A stretch of DNA of 16,936 nucleotides from the NCBI GenBank assembly GCA_040905885.1, contig JBBDQR010000162.1, positions 1 through 16,936 on the forward strand. Direction: 5' to 3'. The position numbers and the translations under genes were made by a program. Source of the stretch: JACVRU01 sp040905885. GTDB taxonomy: Bacteria > Actinomycetota > Thermoleophilia > Gaiellales > Gaiellaceae. Each line of letters starts with the position of its first letter. The stretch's first letter is position 1. The notes beneath the pieces are model-generated. The model did no database searches, was not told the DNA's origin, and saw only the letters and a program-made list of their open reading frames with translations. Positions 14,230 through 16,936 of the stretch are shown one piece after another.

Positions 14230-15636
14230 TTACGCGCGCGCGGTGGCGCGCTTTCTGGGCGGCAGGTGGATCGGGCGCCCGAGCCCGACGAGGCCCGCCT
14301 CCTTGATCGCCTCGGACAGCGTCGGGTGCGCCGCCATCCCGTCGGCGACCGTCTCGACGGTCGCTTCCGCGTCGATCGCGACGACGCCCGCCTCGATCAG
14401 GTCCGTCACGTGCGGGCCGACCATGACGACGCCGAGGAGCTCGCCGTAGCGGGTCTCGTGAATCGTCTTCACCCAGCCGACGGTCTCGTCCTGCATCACC
14501 GCGCGGGCGATCGCGATCCAGGGCGCCCGGCCGACCGCGACGTCGTCGCCGTACTGCTCGCGCGCCTCCGCCTCGGTCAGGCCGACGCCGGCGATCTCCG
14601 GATCCGTGTAGATCGGCCGCGGGACGGCGCGGTTGTCGACGACGGCGTCGTGGCCGAGCGCGTTCTCCGCGGCGACCTCGCCCTCGCGGAAGGCGGTGTG
14701 GGCGAGCTGCCAGTAGCCGGCGCAGTCGCCCGTCGCGTAGATGTGCGGGACGGTCGTCCGCCGGTGCTCGTCGGCGGCGATCCCCTTGCGCGGGTCGAAC
14801 TCGACGCCGATCTCCTCGAGGCCGAGGTCGCGGACGTTCGGGCCGCGGCCGACGGAGACGAGCATCAGGTCGGCGTCGACCGTCTCGCCCTCCCCGAAGT
14901 GGACGACGAGCCCGCCGCCCGACTCCTCGACCTTCGTGCACTGCTTCTCGAGGTGGAGGGCGATCCCGCGCTTCTCGAACTGCTTGGCCAGCTCCTTGGA
15001 CGCGTCCTCGTCCTCCATCGGGATCAGGCGGGGCAGCATCTCGACGATGGTCACCTCGGAGCCGAAGCGGCGGAAGATGGAGGCGAACTCGCAGCCGATG
15101 ACCCCGCCGCCGAGGATGACGAGCCGCTTCGGCACGTCCGTCTGCTCCAGCAGGCCGGTCGAGTCGACGCAGAGCTTCGAGTCGATCCCGTCGATCGGCG
15201 GCCGCAGCGGCGAGGAGCCCGTGGCGATGATCGCCGACTTGAACGTGACGTCCTCCCCGCCCTCGACGGCGATCGTGTTCGCGTCCTTGAAGCGCCCGGT
15301 GCCCTTGACCCACTCGACGCCGTTCGCCTTGAAGAGAGAGGCGATGCCCGTGGTCATCTGCTTGACGACCTGGGTCTTCCACTCGTTCGCCTGGGCGAAG
15401 TCGAGGCGCGCCTCGGCCACCGTGACGCCGAACTTGCCGAAGCTCTCCTCTGCCGCCTTGAGCGAGGACGCGGTCTGCACCCAGGCCTTCGTGGGAATGC
15501 AGCCGACGCGCAGGCAGGTGCCGCCGAGCTCGGGCTCCTGCTCGATGCAGACGACCTTCGCGCCGAGCTGGGCGGCGCGGATGGCGGCCGGGTAGCCACC
15601 GGGGCCCCCGCCGAGAACGGCGACGTCGCAGTCCAT
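14230..15636 (-). CDS. lpdA: Dihydrolipoyl dehydrogenase (E3)
   Basis: 468 residues, the usual length for the family. This FAD flavoenzyme reoxidises dihydrolipoamide with NAD+ in pyruvate, 2-oxoglutarate or branched-chain 2-oxoacid dehydrogenase complexes and the glycine cleavage system. The FAD-binding GGGPGG lies at 9-14, and the redox disulfide is Cys41-Cys46 in GGTCLRVGCIPTK. A second Rossmann motif (LGGGVIGCEFASIF) near 175-190 binds NAD. The dimer-interface catalytic pair is His437 and Glu442 in AAHPTLSE. No E1 or E2 gene is adjacent, so it probably serves several complexes. The ATG has no Shine-Dalgarno; TACGAT lies 7 bases upstream, pointing to a leaderless message. It is the first gene of a probable lpdA-small gene-hisC-MFS unit and is divergent from the nucleotidyltransferase remnant, only 26 bases away. 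Confidence 0.95.
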   Translation of the reverse strand: MDCDVAVLGGGPGGYPAAIRAAQLGAKVVCIEQEPELGGTCLRVGCIPTKAWVQTASSLKAAEESFGKFGVTVAEARLDFAQANEWKTQVVKQMTTGIASLFKANGVEWVKGTGRFKDANTIAVEGGEDVTFKSAIIATGSSPLRPPIDGIDSKLCVDSTGLLEQTDVPKRLVILGGGVIGCEFASIFRRFGSEVTIVEMLPRLIPMEDEDASKELAKQFEKRGIALHLEKQCTKVEESGGGLVVHFGEGETVDADLMLVSVGRGPNVRDLGLEEIGVEFDPRKGIAADEHRRTTVPHIYATGDCAGYWQLAHTAFREGEVAAENALGHDAVVDNRAVPRPIYTDPEIAGVGLTEAEAREQYGDDVAVGRAPWIAIARAVMQDETVGWVKTIHETRYGELLGVVMVGPHVTDLIEAGVVAIDAEATVETVADGMAAHPTLSEAIKEAGLVGLGRPIHLPPRKRATARA

Positions 15637-15643
15637 CGCCGTG

Positions 15644-15649
15644 ATCGTA
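15644..15649 (-). promoter_or_regulatory. Possible -10 element for leaderless lpdA transcript
   Basis: On the minus strand this reads TACGAT (TANNNT) and ends 7 bases before the lpdA ATG, the same layout as upstream of meaB and the protease gene. No clear -35 is seen at 17-19 bases. It lies in the 26-base divergent gap, so the promoter must extend into the start of the plus-strand gene. Confidence 0.38.
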
Positions 15650-15662
15650 GTAAGAATGGCCG

Positions 15663-16339
15663 GTGGACCCGCAGTTCCAACGTGCGGCGGAGACGGCGGC
15701 CTCGGCCTACGCCGAGGCGGGCGCGGTCGGCGTGCTCCTGGCCGGCTCGGTCTCCCGGGGAGTGGCCGACGGCTTCTCGGACGTCGAGCTGGGCGTCTTC
15801 TGGCCGGCGAGGCCGGAGGCGGAGGAGGAGGCGTTCGCGCAGAACGGGGTCCCGCTCGAGATCGTCCATCTCGCGGCAGCGGCGGCGGAGGCGCGGGTCG
15901 CGCGGCTCACGACGGCCGGCCCCTCCACGGCGCCGGCCTACTGGAGCGATTGCGCGAGCGCGTGCTGCCGTATCCGGACGAGCTCGCGGCGGCGGTCGTC
16001 CGCGCGCACGGCCAGATCGACAACCTCTGGCAGCTCGAAGTCCACGCCGCGCGCGACAACCCGCTCCTCCTGTACGCGCGCGTGACGGAGGCGTCGAAGG
16101 CGATCCTGCACGCGCTGCTCGCGGCGAACCGCGTCTACTGGTTCGGGTTCAAGCGGCTCGACGAGATCGAGGCACGGCTGGCGACCGCGCCTCCGCGCCT
16201 GGCCGAACGGATCCGCGCCGCGCACCGGCGTCCGGAGCTCGTGCTGCCGCTGGCGGAGGAGGCCTACGACATCGTCGAGCGGACGACTCCGGGCGTCGAC
16301 GTCACGCGGCTGCGGGAGATCCTGCTCTACCGCCGCTGA
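15663..16339 (+). pseudogene. Nucleotidyltransferase-fold protein, frameshifted (probable pseudogene)
   Basis: The only plus-strand gene. From the GTG at 15663 the protein shows a nucleotidyltransferase core: LLAGSVSRG (25-33) then FSDVELGVFW (38-47), with Asp40 and Glu42 as likely metal ligands. This frame loses sense after about 15900 and stops at 16085. The next frame carries a convincing C-terminal helical part from about 15905 (DGRPLHGAGLLERLRERV) to the TGA at 16339, ending LREILLYRR. Joining the two needs a net loss of one base, or 3n+1 bases, somewhere around 15830-15905. The segment between the core and the helical part also seems short, so an internal deletion is likely. Substrate unknown; such proteins include antibiotic-nucleotidylating enzymes and toxin-antitoxin NTases, but no assignment is made. 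A sequencing error or programmed frameshift is also possible. No Shine-Dalgarno is seen. Confidence 0.6.
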
Positions 16340-16793
16340 GCTCCGCCCGCATCACGAGCGTCGAGTCCATCTCCTTCACCGGCTCGAAGCCGAACCGCTC
16401 GTAGAGGTGGAGCGCCGGATTGTCCTTCTCGACGCTCAGGCTGATCGCGGGGAAGCCGTCCGTCCGGGCCTGCTCGAGCAGGGCGGAGAGCAGCTGGTCG
16501 CCGAAGCCGCGCCCGCGGCGGCTGGGGACGACGGCGATCGTCAGCTCGGGCGTCTGCTCATCCAGGAAGGCGTAGCCGGGGCTGGCCGCGGTGAACAGGC
16601 GGTACCACGCGGCGCCGACTGGGAATCCCTCGTCGAGAGCGATCAGGCCACGGTCGCCGGGCCGGCCCCAGCCCTCGACGTAGCGGGCGGCGGGCACGTC
16701 GGCGGTCTCCGGCGCGCCCCAGCGCCAGTAGTACGCGTGGCGGACCATGTCCCGCAGGAACGGGGCGTCGCCCGGGCCGGCCTTGCGGATCAC
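16302..16793 (-). CDS. GNAT-family N-acetyltransferase
   Basis: 163 residues from the GTG at 16793. This start is chosen because GGAG lies 7 bases upstream and the protein then begins at the first GNAT strand (VIRKAGPGDA). A reading from 16922 would add 43 Arg-rich residues with no family resemblance and would cross a hairpin. The acetyl-CoA-binding motif A is clear (VVPSRRGRGFGDQLLSALL), followed by LSVEKDNPALHLYERFGFEPV, the common C-terminal GNAT signature. The family transfers an acetyl group from acetyl-CoA to an amine (protein N-terminus, amino acid or antibiotic); the substrate cannot be predicted. Its 3' end overlaps the convergent nucleotidyltransferase gene by 38 bases. It may be a single-gene transcript. 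Confidence 0.87.
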   Translation of the reverse strand: MIRKAGPGDAPFLRDMVRHAYYWRWGAPETADVPAARYVEGWGRPGDRGLIALDEGFPVGAAWYRLFTAASPGYAFLDEQTPELTIAVVPSRRGRGFGDQLLSALLEQARTDGFPAISLSVEKDNPALHLYERFGFEPVKEMDSTLVMRAELSGGRAGSPAAA

Positions 16794-16800
16794 GAGTGGT

Positions 16801-16804
16801 CTCC
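16801..16804 (-). promoter_or_regulatory. Shine-Dalgarno of the GNAT gene
   Basis: GGAG on the minus strand, 7 bases before the GTG at 16793. It decides the start against the longer upstream reading. Confidence 0.6.
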
Positions 16805-16862
16805 GTCGCGAGGACGCTCGAGGTCGCCCGCGCGAAAAGCAAGCGAGGTAAGGACGCAGGGA

Positions 16863-16890
16863 GCGCCCGTACCCTCTGCGGTACGGGCGC
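16863..16890. repeat. Perfect 11-bp stem hairpin
   Basis: GCGCCCGTACC and its exact complement GGTACGGGCGC flank a 6-base loop (CTCTGC). It lies about 70 bases upstream of the GNAT start, in the 143-base non-coding end of the window. No T-run follows directly on either strand, so it is not a classical intrinsic terminator. It could still end transcription of a gene beyond the edge, or lie in the GNAT leader. Confidence 0.75.
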
Positions 16891-16902
16891 GACTCCCGGG
16901 GC

Positions 16903-16931
16903 CCCCGCGAAGTGCGCAGCACTTCGTGGGG
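16903..16931. repeat. 13-bp stem hairpin with 3-base loop
   Basis: CCCCGCGAAGTGC pairs with GCACTTCGTGGGG around the loop GCA; the only imperfection is one G-T pair. It begins 12 bases after the first hairpin. There is no T-run. A paired-hairpin block like this may be a terminator/attenuator pair or a copy of a dispersed palindromic repeat; one window cannot tell. Confidence 0.7.
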
Positions 16932-16936
16932 AAGGG

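Noticed and set aside
14266..16404. 712-codon open reading frame on the plus strand
   Set aside because: Mostly antisense to lpdA, then out of frame across the nucleotidyltransferase and GNAT genes; its composition changes abruptly and it has no recognisable domain.
16794..16922. N-terminal extension of the GNAT protein to 206 residues
   Set aside because: The added residues are Arg-rich, unlike GNAT proteins, and cross the 16863-16890 hairpin; the GTG at 16793 has a suitable Shine-Dalgarno.
1..16936. CRISPR arrays, tRNA or rRNA genes, transposases, integrases
   Set aside because: No regularly spaced repeat, cloverleaf or rRNA-like sequence was recognised, and no mobile-element protein motif appears in any frame examined.

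Overview
The window is GC-rich bacterial chromosome with closely packed genes, frequent GTG and TTG starts and few Shine-Dalgarno sequences. Gene content and protein style suggest a deep-branching actinobacterium, possibly class Thermoleophilia (Gaiellales or Solirubrobacterales). This placement is an inference; no rRNA gene is present. Apart from one short plus-strand gene near the right end, every gene is on the minus strand, so transcription runs right to left.

Reading along transcription: (A) 16936-15660 holds two strong hairpins, a GNAT acetyltransferase, and a convergent, apparently frameshifted nucleotidyltransferase. (B) 15636-11599 is a probable transcript of lpdA (dihydrolipoyl dehydrogenase), a 74-residue membrane-like protein, hisC and an MFS exporter. 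(C) 11519-8821 is a two-gene unit of lower GC: a lipoprotein trypsin-like protease with a Cys-containing C-terminal domain, and an exported beta-lactamase-fold serine hydrolase. (D) 8770-1 is a five-gene unit with overlapping or abutting junctions: meaB, ilvA, then three consecutive class III nucleotide cyclase genes. Two cyclases are complete (cyclase, AAA/STAND ATPase, TPR, about 1,055 residues each). The third adds an N-terminal zinc ribbon and runs off the left edge.

Unit D is the most unusual part. Its enzymes suggest a metabolic theme: threonine deaminase makes 2-oxobutyrate, which can pass through a lipoamide-dependent 2-oxoacid dehydrogenase (lpdA is nearby) to propionyl-CoA and then methylmalonyl-CoA, whose mutase is maintained by MeaB. 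The cyclases have the domain order of mammalian soluble adenylyl cyclase, but with one cyclase domain per chain. They may couple a metabolic or protein signal to cyclic-nucleotide production. That link is inferred from gene order only.

The first genes of units B, C and D lack a Shine-Dalgarno sequence. Each has a TANNNT hexamer 6-8 bases before its start codon, as expected for leaderless transcripts, which supports this division into units.
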